A DNA stretch of 64,000 nt from NCBI GenBank assembly GCA_029215795.1, contig JARDYH010000007.1, forward strand, positions 92,147,263 to 92,211,262. The letters are read 5' to 3'. Position numbers and translations under genes: made by a program. Shown piece by piece: positions 53,794-64,000 of this stretch. Origin of the DNA: Anniella stebbinsi (taxonomy: Eukaryota; Chordata; Lepidosauria; Squamata; Anniellidae). A model generated the notes under the pieces. The model saw only the letters and a program-made list of their open reading frames with translations. It was not told the origin of the DNA and ran no database searches. The first letter of the stretch is position 1, and each line of letters begins with the position of its first letter.

Positions 53794-56360
53794 TTAAAAA
53801 TATTCGATACAATGGCTAGAAACAGAAAGCAATAATGACACAGTGTAGCACTTTTCTTCAAGCAGAGAGAAAAACATTAGCTGCTCACATTAAAAACACA
53901 CATAAACACATACACACACAGTTATGGTGAGAGTTCAAGTCTTATTTAAAACACAATGGGGCTGTTCCGACAACACCTTTAGCCATGGTTAGGTCTGCTA
54001 ACTAGGGATGTGTATCGTATAGTTCAATGTCTGATAACGATACGATAAGGTCATTATCGGACATCCAATTAACGATAACGATACGATAGAAAAACCTACG
54101 ATAAATATCCGATCAGAAAATTTTTAGCCCGATTATATCGGATTTTTTTTGGATTACCGGACCGCCATATAAATAAACCTATAACTTCTGTATTTTCAAA
54201 GTTAGAGGCTTGAAACTTGGTCACGGTGCTTACGGGGTATGCCTAAGTATGTGTATGAAATTTGAGATTGATCCCTCCAACCCTCGATTTTATATGAATT
54301 TATTAAAGAACATTTAAGTTCTGACAGGTCAGAATGACAGCTCGCCACGTGCGTTCATTCAGACTTGTAAAAAGTTGCAGGATCTTTAAAAAATTCATAT
54401 AAAATACAGGGGTGGAGGGATTGATCTGAAATTTGGCACATATATGTGCAACATGTGCTAGACATGTGTATGAAATTTGAGATCGATCCCTCAATTTTAT
54501 ATGAATCTATTAAAGATCATGCAACTTTATTGACAGCGGGTTGACCGTGCCTTACTGCTGTCATCTTGTTGTCTGCTTTTTTCCCCATAGGTTTGCATTG
54601 GGGGAAACGCGTACATAACTTTTTTATTTGAAATGTTAACGACATGAAACTTGGGGAGCCAGGACTAGCAAGATCCAATCTGCAATGTCCAAAAAGTTTC
54701 ATGTCTCTATATTTTCAAATTAAATAGTTATAGGGGGTCCCCCAAAAGCCCCACCCCCCGCTGTAACTTCTTCATTTTTAAAGATAAAAACTTGAAACTT
54801 GTGGGACATTGAAGATGGGATCTGGCTGGTCATTTGTGGAAAAAAAAATCAGAGCAATTGCTCAAACCCTTGATTCTCTATGAAATTTTTAAAGGTCGTG
54901 TTCCTTCTGAAAGCTGAGGCCCGGTCAACCAACTTTCTCTAGGTCGTCCCTGTGCATCCAAATGATGCACGGGGGATTCTGGGATCAACCGGGGATGACC
55001 AGAGACTTTCCCTGGGATAACTGAAGCCGGAGATGTCCCGGTTTTTCCACGGTCCCAGGACAACCTCAAGGACCACAACTCGTGTGGTGCGGGCTCCCAG
55101 ATCCTCAAATGGGCACAGAGCAACGCAGGGTGGCTCCGTGCCCAGGGGGGGGCAGCAATTTTGCCATCCCTGAGATGGGGGGGGGGGGTTGGGCAGGGGG
55201 GGTTGGCAGGGGGGGGTACTTATTATTTTCGCCGAGCGACCGGCCCCTCTTCAAAAAAGAAATGGCGCCCGCGACGTCCCTCTTCCCTTCCGGAAAGTTG
55301 AGTGGCCATATAGAAGCTGGGGGAGGATCGTGGAAGCAGGTAAGTCCGCGATCCTCCCCACTCCCTCCCGCTACACCCTTAGGTGTAGATGAGCCCCTGG
55401 GAAAGTTTAGCTTCTGAAGACTCCCAATCCATTCCTAGGCCCATTTGCGTTTCTCATGATAAGAGGTCTTTGATTGAAACTTCCTCTCTCCTTCCCTTGC
55501 CTTGTATGTGAAACTACTCTGTCCAGAAGCAAGAGGTGCACACTGTGTTTGCCCCAAGAATAAGTATCGCGTGTATTACTTGGCGATTTTGAACTTCGGT
55601 GGAAGGCCTCCATTGAGAAGCACTGTGTTTTGCGGTGATATGAAAGGCCTCTCTGTTTCATGAGATCTGGCCATGGAGATGGCAACCGGGTTGTGGAAAA
55701 CATGTCCTAAGAGGTAAGACTGAGGGGGGATATGATAGCACATTTCAAATACCTGCGGGGCCTGTTCCCTGCTGCTCCATAGGCCAGGACTACATCTAAT
55801 GGGCTTAAGCTACAGGAAGGCAGATTTTGGGTGACCATTGGGAGAAATTCCTTAAGGGTAAAAGCAGCTTGACAACGGAAGCAATTACCTGGGGGTTGGG
55901 GGAGTTTGCATGCTGGACGTCTTCACAGAGAGGCTGGGCAGACGTCTGTTTAGGATTTTCTACATTGAGCAGGGGGTTGGACTACATAGCTACAGCTCTA
56001 TGATTCTTTGACATGATACATTAGTACAGCTTTCCCCAAACTGGTGGCAGTGGAGGCTGGTTGGCTCTGAATCCGCTCCAGGTTTCAGGCAGGACCCCTC
56101 AAAACTCTAAAGGCGCTATCCAAGGTGCTTTGCATTTCTGACCATTGGCCATAGCGACCAAGTCCATTGGGCACTGAAGTCTAAAATATCTGAAGCGCAC
56201 CAGATGGGGAAGGCTGCCTTAGCACATGCAAGTCACCACTGGAGTTGGCAGCTGCCAAGTGATGCATGTCTACATCTCCCGTCCCCTGCACTGTGCCTCC
56301 CTGACCCCCCACAACCAGGGACGTGGCACTCTGACCCAGGAAGAGAACATGCTCTCCTAC
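53794..56360. other. ADGRB2 intron between exons A and B, remainder
   Basis: A TAGGGATGTGTATCG-type hAT-like element starts at about 54004; its right end is unclear. It contains 'taacttctgtattttcaaag' and 'gaggcttgaaacttgg' blocks also found at 48.6-48.9 kb. G runs lie at 55145-55218. A CR1-type 3' end is at 55685-56015, and a fragment of the CAGTGGAGGC-type hAT element at about 56045-56150. Confidence 0.55.
55685..56015 (+). mobile_element. CR1 LINE 3' end
   Basis: It reads 'gactgaggggggatatgata', 'catttcaaatacctgcgggg', 'gggcttaagctacaggaagg', 'ggagaaattccttaagggta' and 'agggggttggactacatagc', ending 'ctctatgattctttgac', close to the TGATTCTATG-type terminus of CR1. It is a different subfamily from the copy at 36325. 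Confidence 0.85.
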
Positions 56361-56511
56361 CCCATCCGAGGCAGAGGAAGCGTTTACGAACGAGGCGTGT
56401 CCGGATCCTGCCAATCACAGCCAAGTAGGACTGCCAAGCCTCTGTCAGCACCCAGCAGAAGGAGGAGAGGAAGAAGAAATGGAGGAACGCAGCTGTCATG
56501 GTGCAGACGCC
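56361..56511 (-). CDS. ADGRB2: ADGRB2 exon A: TM3 and ICL2
   Basis: 151 nt, starting in phase 0 after a pyrimidine-rich acceptor ending ATCCAG and ending after TGG G before GTAGGA. It encodes residues 1-50 of the visible product. GVC carries the TM3 cysteine that pairs with ECL2 in this receptor class. The TM3 core [19 protein letters not shown] is highly characteristic of BAI receptors. The end, [14 protein letters not shown], is basic ICL2 running into TM4. This is the most upstream ADGRB2 exon I can find; the preceding TM1-TM2 exon, which should end just before GVC, is not in the 7.5 kb above it. A fold-back hAT element starts 106 bp upstream of the acceptor. Confidence 0.93.
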
Positions 56512-56617
56512 CTGGATGAGGAGGAGGAGGAGGAAGAAAACATGCATCACCATAGTTATCCTTGTGATGGGAGCTGAGGCTAAGGAAGGTCCTCTAGTGT
56601 AACATAGTTGGCTGGGG

Positions 56618-56938
56618 TAGGGTGACCATATGGAAAGGAGGACAGGACTCCCGTATCTTTAACAGTTGAATAGAAACAGGAATTTCAGCAGGGGTCATTT
56701 GTAGGCCTGCAGCACCTGGTGAAATTCCCTCTTCATCAGAACAGTTAAAGCTGCAGGGGCCCTGCCCTCTTTTGTACTTGGTCGCTCTAGTATAGCTTCT
56801 GCAGCTTTTACTGTTGTGTTGAAGAGGGAATTTCACCAGGTGCTGCATGCCTACAAATGACCCCTGCTGAAATTCCCTTTTCTATGCAACTCTTAAAAGA
56901 TACAGGAGCCCTGTCCTCCTTTCCATATGGTCACTCTA
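56618..56938. mobile_element. hAT MITE, nested-palindrome type (321 bp), exact TSD
   Basis: The ends are TAGGGTGACCATATGG and CCATATGGTCACTCTA, with TSD GGCTGGGG on both sides (56610-56617 and 56939-56946). The central marker 'ttggtcgctctagtatagc' is present. It lies 106 bp from the acceptor of exon A, in the upstream intron. Confidence 0.93.
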
Positions 56939-57003
56939 GGCTGGGGGATTCTGGGAGTTGTAGTCCATTGCCTCCAGAGGACCCTAGGTTGGTAAAGGCT
57001 GCC

Positions 57004-58387
57004 TTAGTGAGTCAACAGCCAGGGTACAACCTCGAAACCATTTCTATCTTAGCCAGTAGGTTCTTATGTGTTTTTGTTTTTTCATGACATCATCATCTCA
57101 GATGCAGTGCTGTGATGTCATCAACGAAGCCGTGTTGGTTACCATGGCAGCCAACAGAATTAAACCAATATTGTGCGCTAAGGGAGCTGATGGCTGTGGA
57201 GGCAAGAAACAGGAAGAAGAATGGAGCTGAGATGAGCAGCCTGGAAACAAAGTGAAGGTTCTTGCGACATCTCTGTACTCACAATAAATAGGAGGTGTTG
57301 TTTGATGGTCCTTAAAAGCCTCGGAAACAAGGGGGTTGTTTTGATCCTGCTCTAGTTGCAAGGGGGATTCTGTAAATTGCTCAGGTAGGTGGTGCATGAA
57401 TGCACACCTGCGCACATTAGGAATGTCTGAGAATTTTGTTTTGATTCAGAAATCATTGGAACTGGCCCCATTCACAACCCCAAATGTGAATGCAAACAGG
57501 AGCCCATTTTTTGGAGAAAGGTTTTTGCCCATTCCCAAACTTGTCATCATGTTAAAATACATGTGTGTTTTTTTTAAAGGAACACATGCTTTGGAATGTG
57601 CACTTAAAAAAAAAACAAATGGGAAAAGTACACTTTTGGAAAATGCACACAGGCATACTTTCCCTGTTCAAAGTGCTGCACAGTTTTCCTGTTTGAATGA
57701 ACTGAAAAAAACATGTCACACAAATGAAAATGGAAACGAGAATTTTGGCAAGTTTCAACATCCGGGGTTCTCCTGTCTCTACTGCACATACAGCTCCCAA
57801 AACATGGTGCTCCAATCACCAGGGCCCAGCCACTGATGGTCTGCATGTGGCCATTCATTCACATGAACAGCAGGCCCAGCACATGGGCGATACCGCAAGG
57901 CAGCGCTCTGATCTCTATGCAGCTGGATTTCAAAGCCCCAGGCAAGCCACTCCATGGACCCTCCCCCCTCCCTTTCGGGCACCCTCAATAAAGCATGGGC
58001 ACAGTCCGCACGTCCCCACCACCTCCGCCTCCTGCACTCTGGCTTCAATCAGTGAATGGTGGACAAGGTGGCCCAGAAAAGGAGTTGAGCTCTCTCTATC
58101 ACCACACACACAAGGGACACACAAAAGCCTGCACCACACAAGATTTCCAACGTTGCCACAGAGAGCACAGCATGGCCTACCAGTAACATCAACTGACTGG
58201 TTCTACACTTAGCCGAAGCGAGATCTCCACAGCCTCTGGCCCATAAACATGAACAAAGCTCACTAGCCGTATCTTGATGCCTTACAGGTGTTTGGCAGAC
58301 AGCAGACAGCACTCCCCCTCCAGTTCTGCAGATCCTGCTGAGCCACCAGACATGGCTGGTGGGGTGCAATGTGCATAGGCCCAGCAT
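57004..58387. other. ADGRB2 upstream intron, no exon seen
   Basis: Bases 57410-57760 are AT-rich hAT-like sequence ('gaggaatgtctgagaatttt', 'gaaaatgcacacaggcatac'). 57770-58380 shows no repeat or exon I recognise. I looked on the minus strand for the TM1-TM2 exon, which should end just before GVC of exon A, and did not find it. Confidence 0.45.
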
Positions 58388-58713
58388 TAGTGTGACCACA
58401 GGGAAAGGAGGACAGGGCTCCTGCAACTTTAACTATTGTAAAGAAAAGGGAATTTCAGCAGGTGTCATTTGTATTCATGCAGCACCTGGTGAAAGTTCCT
58501 CTTCATCACAACAGTTAAAGCAGCAGGAGCCCCGCCCTCTTTTGTGGGACTAGATACAAAAGAAGGCAAGGCTCCTGCAGCTTTTACTGTTGTGATGAAG
58601 AGGGAATTTCACCAGGTGCTGCATGCATACAAATGACACCTGCTGAAATTCCCTTTTCTATACAACAATTAAAGATACAGGAGCCCTGTCCTCCTTTTCA
58701 AATGGTCACCCTA
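58388..58713. mobile_element. hAT MITE, nested-palindrome type (326 bp)
   Basis: The ends are TAGTGTGACCACAGGG and AAATGGTCACCCTA; the arms 'agggaatttcagcaggtgtc' and 'gacacctgctgaaattccc' are intact. The central marker is eroded ('gtgggactagatacaaaag'). The flanks CCCAGCAT and TGGCCCAA do not give a clean TSD, so the ends are less certain than in the other copies. Confidence 0.8.
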
Positions 58714-59794
58714 TGGCCCAATATGAGAAACTGTTATGTCTGCACCTCCTCCCTGAGAGGTAGGACACAAGGCAAGACAAACTACCTTTCTCAGGTGTAG
58801 CAGGGACACCATCACACTGTGTCTTTGTAATATCCCTTACCCAGCCCACAGCAAAAGACAGGCTCATGGCGTTTTAGAGGTGGAGGATGCTTTGCCCCGT
58901 CTCAGAGCTTCCTTTCAACAACCTGGTTATCATGTTTGCCAAGCAGTTCAGCGCATGGCCAAAGCCGATTCCAGGCTAAGAAAGAGGAACCCAATTAACT
59001 CCAGTTTCCAATCCAATGTATTTATTCAAGAACCAAGCAGAGAGAAATAGTTGCTTTTAAAAAAATAAAAGGAACCTAGCTCACTAATCCTTTCTTATCA
59101 GGACCATAAGTATAACCGGGGATGCTGGAGGAATCTGCCTGGGGAGAGATGTTCACTGATCTTTCAGCAGCTTGCCCCCCACCCTGGACTTCGTCTCATG
59201 TACAGGTGAGCTGGCCTGGCTCGATGCAGCTCAAGCGAGGTCAGCTTTGAGGGGGAGAAGGGCATACCCTTAAAGAGACATTCATGCAAATTGCAGCTGC
59301 GGTTTTCGCGATTTCTGTTAAGTTGGGCAAATTGTACTTGTGATTTGCTCCAAACAAGCAAATTAGGGGCATAATGTGTGCAGATTATGGCTGCAATTAA
59401 CATAAATGTCATTTGAAGAAAAAATATCCGAGAAGAGTTCCTGGATTCTGGGAAAAAGCCCACAGCTTGGTTTGCAAATTCCAGCTGGGCCAGGGGCTCT
59501 GGAGAAATCCAGCGAGCCTAAAACAGACCAGATTTCCCCTTTGGTAGCTCACCAAAGCAGATTACCTGGTGTCCGTCCATCCATCCTGGACCCCCAGAAT
59601 GTGGAGTGCAGGCTCTTTGCCACCCCTCCCCAAAAGACAATGGAAAACATCAAAAGGCCAAAATTCAAACTGACCAATCAATAGCCTGGGAGGGCCTGGT
59701 CATGCATCCACCAGGTAGTTTCTTCAGCATGTCGTTTACAAAAACGGAGTTATAGGGGAAGGGCAGATAATAACAACAACGACAATGACAACAA
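58714..59794. other. Upstream intron or gene flank, nothing recognised
   Basis: No repeat with clear ends and no exon recognised. Open frames near 59.2-59.7 kb have no family resemblance. Confidence 0.4.
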
Positions 59795-60275
59795 CAACAA
59801 CAAAATTTATTGCATTTATATACTGCCCCATAGCCGAAGGTCTCTGGGCGGTTTACAAAAACTAAAAGATTGAATATTAAAAAGTCAATATACAAAATTT
59901 TAAACCATAAAAGCATAAAAATAGATTATAAATACAATATTCATTTAAAACAACTATTCCGGGTCAAACAACAAAAAAAAACCTCAACATGCACTGTTAA
60001 ATGCCTGGGAGAAGAGGAAAGTCTTGACCGGGTGCCGAAAAGATAACAATGTTGGTGCCAGGCGAGCCTCGTCGGGGAGATCATTCCATAATTGGGAGGG
60101 GGGTACCACTGAAAAGGCCCTCTCCCTTGTTGCCATTCTCCGAGCTTCCCTCGGAGAAGGCACCAGGAGGAGGGCTTTAGAAATTGATGGTAGATAAAGG
60201 TGAAGAGAGTCAGCTTCGAATTTACAGACTTCTACATTTGGGGGCCTAAGCTGGCCATATTCTTTGTTCAAAGAT
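59795..60275 (-). mobile_element. L2-like LINE, ORF2 end and 3' UTR
   Basis: The minus-strand translation has TRERAFSVVPPSQLWNDLPD and EARLAPTLLSFRHPVKTFLF, the ORF2 C-terminus. It is followed by 'ttgtaaaccgcccagagac', 'cggctatggggcagtatata' and 'aatgcaataaattttgttg' with an AAC-type repeat beyond. It is 5'-truncated. Confidence 0.85.
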
Positions 60276-62799
60276 ATTTCTAGAAAGATGTGTGGGTGGC
60301 TGAGGTGAGATTTGACCAGAAGCCTCTAGCCTTCAGCTCTTATTCTTAGCTACTGCATTTAGGGATGTACAGATTTTATTTAATGTCTTTCAGGAGCTTT
60401 TTGCAGATAGTCAGGCGTCTTTCATTCCGTCATCTGATTGGAATGAAAACGGATTCCCCCACTCTTCAGGAAAGTGCGCAAAAAAGCCCATTGCAATTTA
60501 CATAACTTTCACTGGCATGTAACATTTTGCGTATTTTTCTTAGCTCGGCGCATGATCAATGAACAGAGCACACATAAAAAACAAACAAACCAGAGAGCTA
60601 CATAGAAGAGGCTGAAGAGAAATCAGAGACATATGAAATGTTATGCACATGTGTTTTCTGTCTATATTCATATATTTTCCAGTAACTTTCGTATTTCTAT
60701 ATGACTAAATTCATGTACAATTCCAGAAAGTACAAAAATGTTCTGAAAATCTACATGACTCGGATGCTGCTGATCCACTGTGGAATCTGCAGGTTGAATG
60801 CATAGGAATCTGAAGTCATTTGGATCCATTTCAGATTTCTCTGATTTTCTTAACTGTGCTACAGTAGTTCACTCAGGTGGCATAGGAAGCTGCTGTGCAG
60901 ATCTGGCCTAAAAGGTCCAACTACATCAGCACGGACATTCAGGTGTGTGGGCAACCTGTCTCTCTTCTCCCCCATCCAGTCTCTCTCTCTCTCTCTCTCT
61001 CTCTGGTCGAACAGGTTTTGCAGGGTTTTTTGATGGAGAAAACATGCAAAACATACACAGAGATGACAGTAGGTAAATTGCACACCACGGGCAATGGCGT
61101 TTCTATCATGCTCCCGTCACCTCTATGGGAAAAAAATGAAACAAAAACCTCCTGTCTGTCTCCAGTCATAGTCCCAAAGTAACGAATCCCTGCGGATGGC
61201 TCCTCTGGCGTACACCGGCCCCTCCTCGATCTCCCCGTGCCTGTAACATCCTCTCCAAGCTCTTGATGTCTCTGGTACATCAAGGGGAAATGCCACAGGG
61301 CAGTGATCTATTATGCACAAGGCCGCCTGCCAATGAGTGCTGCAGTGATGGTTGGGTTGGGCTGCCTGAGGGGGTTGAAAGAGAGGCTGCGGCAGCCTTT
61401 GATCTCCCTGGACAAAGTTAATGCATTGAAGTGGAGGATTCACACCCGAGAACTGACAAGCATGGAAACGCTCGCCCCCAGGTTGGATCGCAATTAATTG
61501 TAGAAGGAACTGAGGTGGGCTTCTCCACTTAAGAGAGCCCAACATGAGTTGACAGAGCCATGGTTGTTCCCAGTGAGTAAACTCATCCCCCCGCCTCGAT
61601 CCCCTTGGTTAAAGAGGTGCAACTGGTTATTGTAGAGCTTCAAAACCTGCAAAACATGTTTGACGAGGGATAATAGTTGGATAGAAGAAACAAACTTGTA
61701 CGCTGTGTTACACCACTGTCATCTGTCTTAAAAACCTGGACTGAGGGAGGAAGAATGAATGCAGAGTTTCTCCAAGGGTGGTTTTTTCTGACGTAAGTGA
61801 CTGATGGGATAGAGATGTGGCCTCTAACTGCTTGCAACACCAAAATCGAAAGCGGAACCTAAAATGTCAGAGTGGATTGGGGAATCCAGAATGGCCCCTT
61901 AACCACACGTTAGTCATGTGAGCCAGGCAACTTTGCACATCCCTCATAGCCGCCTCTTGGCCCATGTCCCGTGTGCTCCGATATAGCAAGGGGACTGTGG
62001 CAAGGCAGCCTCATCCTCAATATATTGGAGGCTTCAGGCATGCAAAGCGATTGCTTAGCAGCAGGGTCTCATAAAATCATGGAGTTGGAAGGGTCTTATA
62101 AGGCCAGGTTGTACTAGGTCCACCTCACAAGCTATTTTTTGGAACAGCCCCAAGAGATCCTGGCCCTGTTTCCAAAATACTCCCCCCACCTCATTTGGCA
62201 CTCGGTTCTGAAGGGAATTTCGGCTGGGACAGAACTGGATTCGTCTCACTAGAATGATGCTTTCATGATGCAGCGCACCATAAACCCCAAAGGATAATGA
62301 GCAGGACGCAAATCGGAGAGTCGGGATGGATGACTCAGCAAAACTCAAGTTTTACAAGCTGCTCCAATTTCCACTTCAAAGTTTGTTCTGACTTGTGTCC
62401 ACATCAGATTGCGAGCTTTGCATAGTTGTTTTTCGCATGATAATTTTTCGTTTTTGGGGGGCACATTTCCCCAAATGTATGTATCAATTGCACACATTTT
62501 TGAAATGTATATCTTTTTTTCCCATTGGCAAAAGCATGTTTGTGCACGTTTTTCAAACACATTCATTTTTCATTTTTTTTTTCAAATATGTGCATTTTGG
62601 AACACATTTTTTTTTTGTTGCTTATTACATTGCAAGTTCAGAAATATACAGATCACAGACCACAGATTGCATTTGGGTCTGCATTTAGCAGGATACATTC
62701 TGGTAGAAAACGAACTGAAGCCAATTTCTCACTTATAAGAACGTAAGAGAGTTTTGGCTATTGAGTGGTATAGAAATGAAATAAATAAATATAATTAAA
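60276..62799. other. Upstream intron or gene flank without genes
   Basis: AT-rich hAT-like stretches lie at 60360-60840 and 62350-62745, a CT repeat at 60979-61004, and an L2-like tail remnant at 62745-62799. Bases 61120-61620 are non-repetitive with modest open frames on both strands; splice sites around them are poor and no family pattern is visible. Confidence 0.45.
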
Positions 62800-63030
62800 C
62801 AAATAAGGGCCATGCTGGATCAGATAAAGGGTTCATCTAGTCCAGCTGTTGACCAAGAAGCCACAAGCAGGACAGGAGTGCAACAGCACCCTTCCACCCA
62901 TGTTCCCCAGCAACTGGCTTACTCATCCCTGTTGGCAAGACATGGCTTCAAATCCAACCTTTGGATGGCTTTAAAAGATTGAAGAAATTCATGGAAAAGA
63001 ATACTATCAATGGCTACTAGTCCTGATGAC
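62800..63030. mobile_element. CR1-like 3' end fragments, rearranged
   Basis: The first part (to about 62915) is the reverse complement of the CR1-like 3' end: 'gccatgctggatcagataaa', 'tcatctagtccagctgttga', 'cacccttccacccatgttcc'. The second part (62960-63030) is in plus orientation: 'tttggatggctttaaaagat', 'atcaatggctactagtcctg'. Two fragments in opposite orientation suggest two insertions or an inversion. Confidence 0.7.
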
Positions 63031-63230
63031 TAGCACTGTATCAAAAAATCCACCTGGGCCTGCGAGGACAGCAGATGTCCCCACATCTGGCCCACATGGG
63101 CCCAGGTGGACCTGCATGGCGTTAGGATGGGCCTGCGCCCAACTGCTCTTGAGCCTGCTCTCAAGCACAGACACATTGTACGGCCATGTCATGTTTGCAA
63201 ATCAAAATTGGTGGAAAGATAAACTATAGT

Positions 63231-63453
63231 ATTTATTTATTTCCTGCCTTTTTTCCTCCAAGGAGCCCAAGGTGGCATATATAATCCTCCTCCTCCTCTC
63301 CATTTTATCCTCACAACCACAACCCTGTGATGTAGGTTAGGCTGAGAGTCTGTGACTGCCCCAAAGCCACCCAGTGAGCTTCATGGCCGAATGGGGAGTG
63401 GAACCCGGATCTCTCCAGTCCTAGTCTAACTCAAGCACCACACTGCCTCTAAA
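63231..63453 (-). mobile_element. Sauria-type tRNA-derived SINE
   Basis: This is the reverse complement of the copies at 12 and 1335. It starts with a TATTTATTTATTT tail, then 'cctccaaggagcccaaggtg', 'ctccattttatcctcacaac', 'ccacccagtgagcttcatgg', 'ggaacccggatctc' and 'caccacactgcc'. Confidence 0.88.
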
Positions 63454-64000
63454 TAGCTTTTGTTAGTGCTGTGCGAGGGGTGGACACATTGGAGGGAAAA
63501 GGTGCGCTGGGACTTCCTCAGCTCCCTCCTCTCCTCTCCTGCTCTGGACCTGCAAAAAAACCAGATGCCCAATTCTTTTCAAGCCTATATCTGCATCCAG
63601 AAGGACCAAAACCTAGCTTTATAAAATATATGAAAAACAGAGAATAACGGATACCAAAAAACAGAGAATCTTGCCAAACACTGCTTTGCTCTCTCTCTCT
63701 CTCTTATAAATGAAGGCATTTCCAGCACACCCTGCTCCTTGCTTTTCTTTGCTCCTCAGCATCCTCTCCCCACCCAAGCTTTCTTCCTGGATGTACAGGC
63801 TGCAGATAAGCAAATATTTCAATTTCCCCATGCTTTGCCGGCAAGCATACAAGGACAGACTCTCTCACTAAGTATGACTCATCTCCAAACAGCTGCTGCT
63901 TGGCTCTGTCACCCTCAGGGACTTAGCTCCAGAGAGAAAGAGAGAGAGAGAAGCAAAGAAAAACTTCTGGGAACACACCTCAAATTCTGCAGCGCCTGGA
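63454..64000. other. Window end, no feature recognised
   Basis: Short CT/GA repeats occur at 63688-63705 and 63931-63952. No exon or intact transposon seen. Confidence 0.45.

Larger units (their letters stand above)
21180..56511 (-). other. ADGRB2: ADGRB2 (BAI2) gene, 3' portion: TM3 to C-terminus and 3' UTR
   Basis: Thirteen coding exons on the minus strand join with matching phases and GT-AG borders into 1824 nt: 607 residues plus a stop. The product is the C-terminal part of an adhesion GPCR of the brain-specific angiogenesis inhibitor family: TM3-TM7, a cytoplasmic tail with an RKR-containing helix (the ELMO-binding region in BAI1) and a terminal QTEV class I PDZ ligand. The assignment to ADGRB2 rather than ADGRB1 or ADGRB3 rests on tail segments I remember as ADGRB2-like: [34 protein letters not shown], and the extra ICL3 exon. 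The large tail exon also has some ADGRB3-like stretches. The receptor should sit in the plasma membrane, mainly of neurons, and signal through Rho/Rac regulators and PDZ scaffolds (family knowledge). The 5' exons are outside the window; the intron above the first exon here exceeds 7.4 kb. Confidence 0.93.

Noticed and set aside
61123..61290. Possible exon on the minus strand (open frames after an acceptor-like TGTACCAG)
   Set aside because: No good donor follows, two frames are equally open, and neither matches any part of ADGRB2 I know (GAIN, GPS or TM1-TM2).

Overview
This window is a piece of vertebrate nuclear genome, most likely a squamate reptile and probably a lizard. The evidence is intron-split coding sequence with GT-AG splice sites, tRNA-headed Sauria-type SINEs, CR1 and L2 LINE 3' ends, and a very dense load of palindromic, non-autonomous DNA transposons whose 8-bp target-site duplications (TSDs) point to hAT. 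There is no bacterial or viral gene organisation. Most open reading frames here are chance frames in repeats or introns.

The only gene I can support is the 3' part of ADGRB2 (BAI2, an adhesion G-protein-coupled receptor) on the minus strand. Thirteen coding exons between 56511 and 21953 splice in frame into 607 residues: TM3 to TM7, the long cytoplasmic tail and the C-terminal QTEV PDZ ligand. A 3' UTR follows down to a poly(A) signal at 21199-21204. Exons for the ectodomain, GAIN/GPS region and TM1-TM2 were not found, so they should lie beyond base 64000. The order is TM3 (56.4 kb), TM4 (52.7), ECL2/TM5 (51.1), TM5/ICL3 (47.8), an ICL3 cassette exon (44.1), TM6-TM7 (39.1), then tail exons at 37.2, 35.6, 34.0-34.6, 31.1, 25.3, 24.3 and 22.0 kb.

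Bases 1 to about 21180 lie downstream of the gene. I recognised no exon there. In human, as I recall, COL16A1 lies on this side of ADGRB2, but no collagen-like exon is visible. The stretch holds Sauria SINEs, L2 and CR1 remnants, and hAT-like elements at 6210-7131, 7762-7968, 12894-13123, 13275-13758, 17289-17608 and 17898-18351. A duplicated composite block occurs near 7.7 kb and again near 14.8 kb.

The introns and upstream flank carry the same families. Best supported are nested-palindrome hAT miniature elements (five complete or near-complete copies plus one internally deleted copy), GC-rich TAGGGATGTG-type hAT elements, a 194-bp TTA-flanked miniature element nested in a CR1 copy, two same-orientation copies of an element of roughly 510-530 bp bracketing one ADGRB2 intron, a tail-to-tail L2 pair, and an L1-like 3' end. 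The points most worth a second look are the in-frame ICL3 cassette exon, the modular phase-0 tail exons with a NAGNAG acceptor, and fold-back transposons sitting close to exon boundaries.
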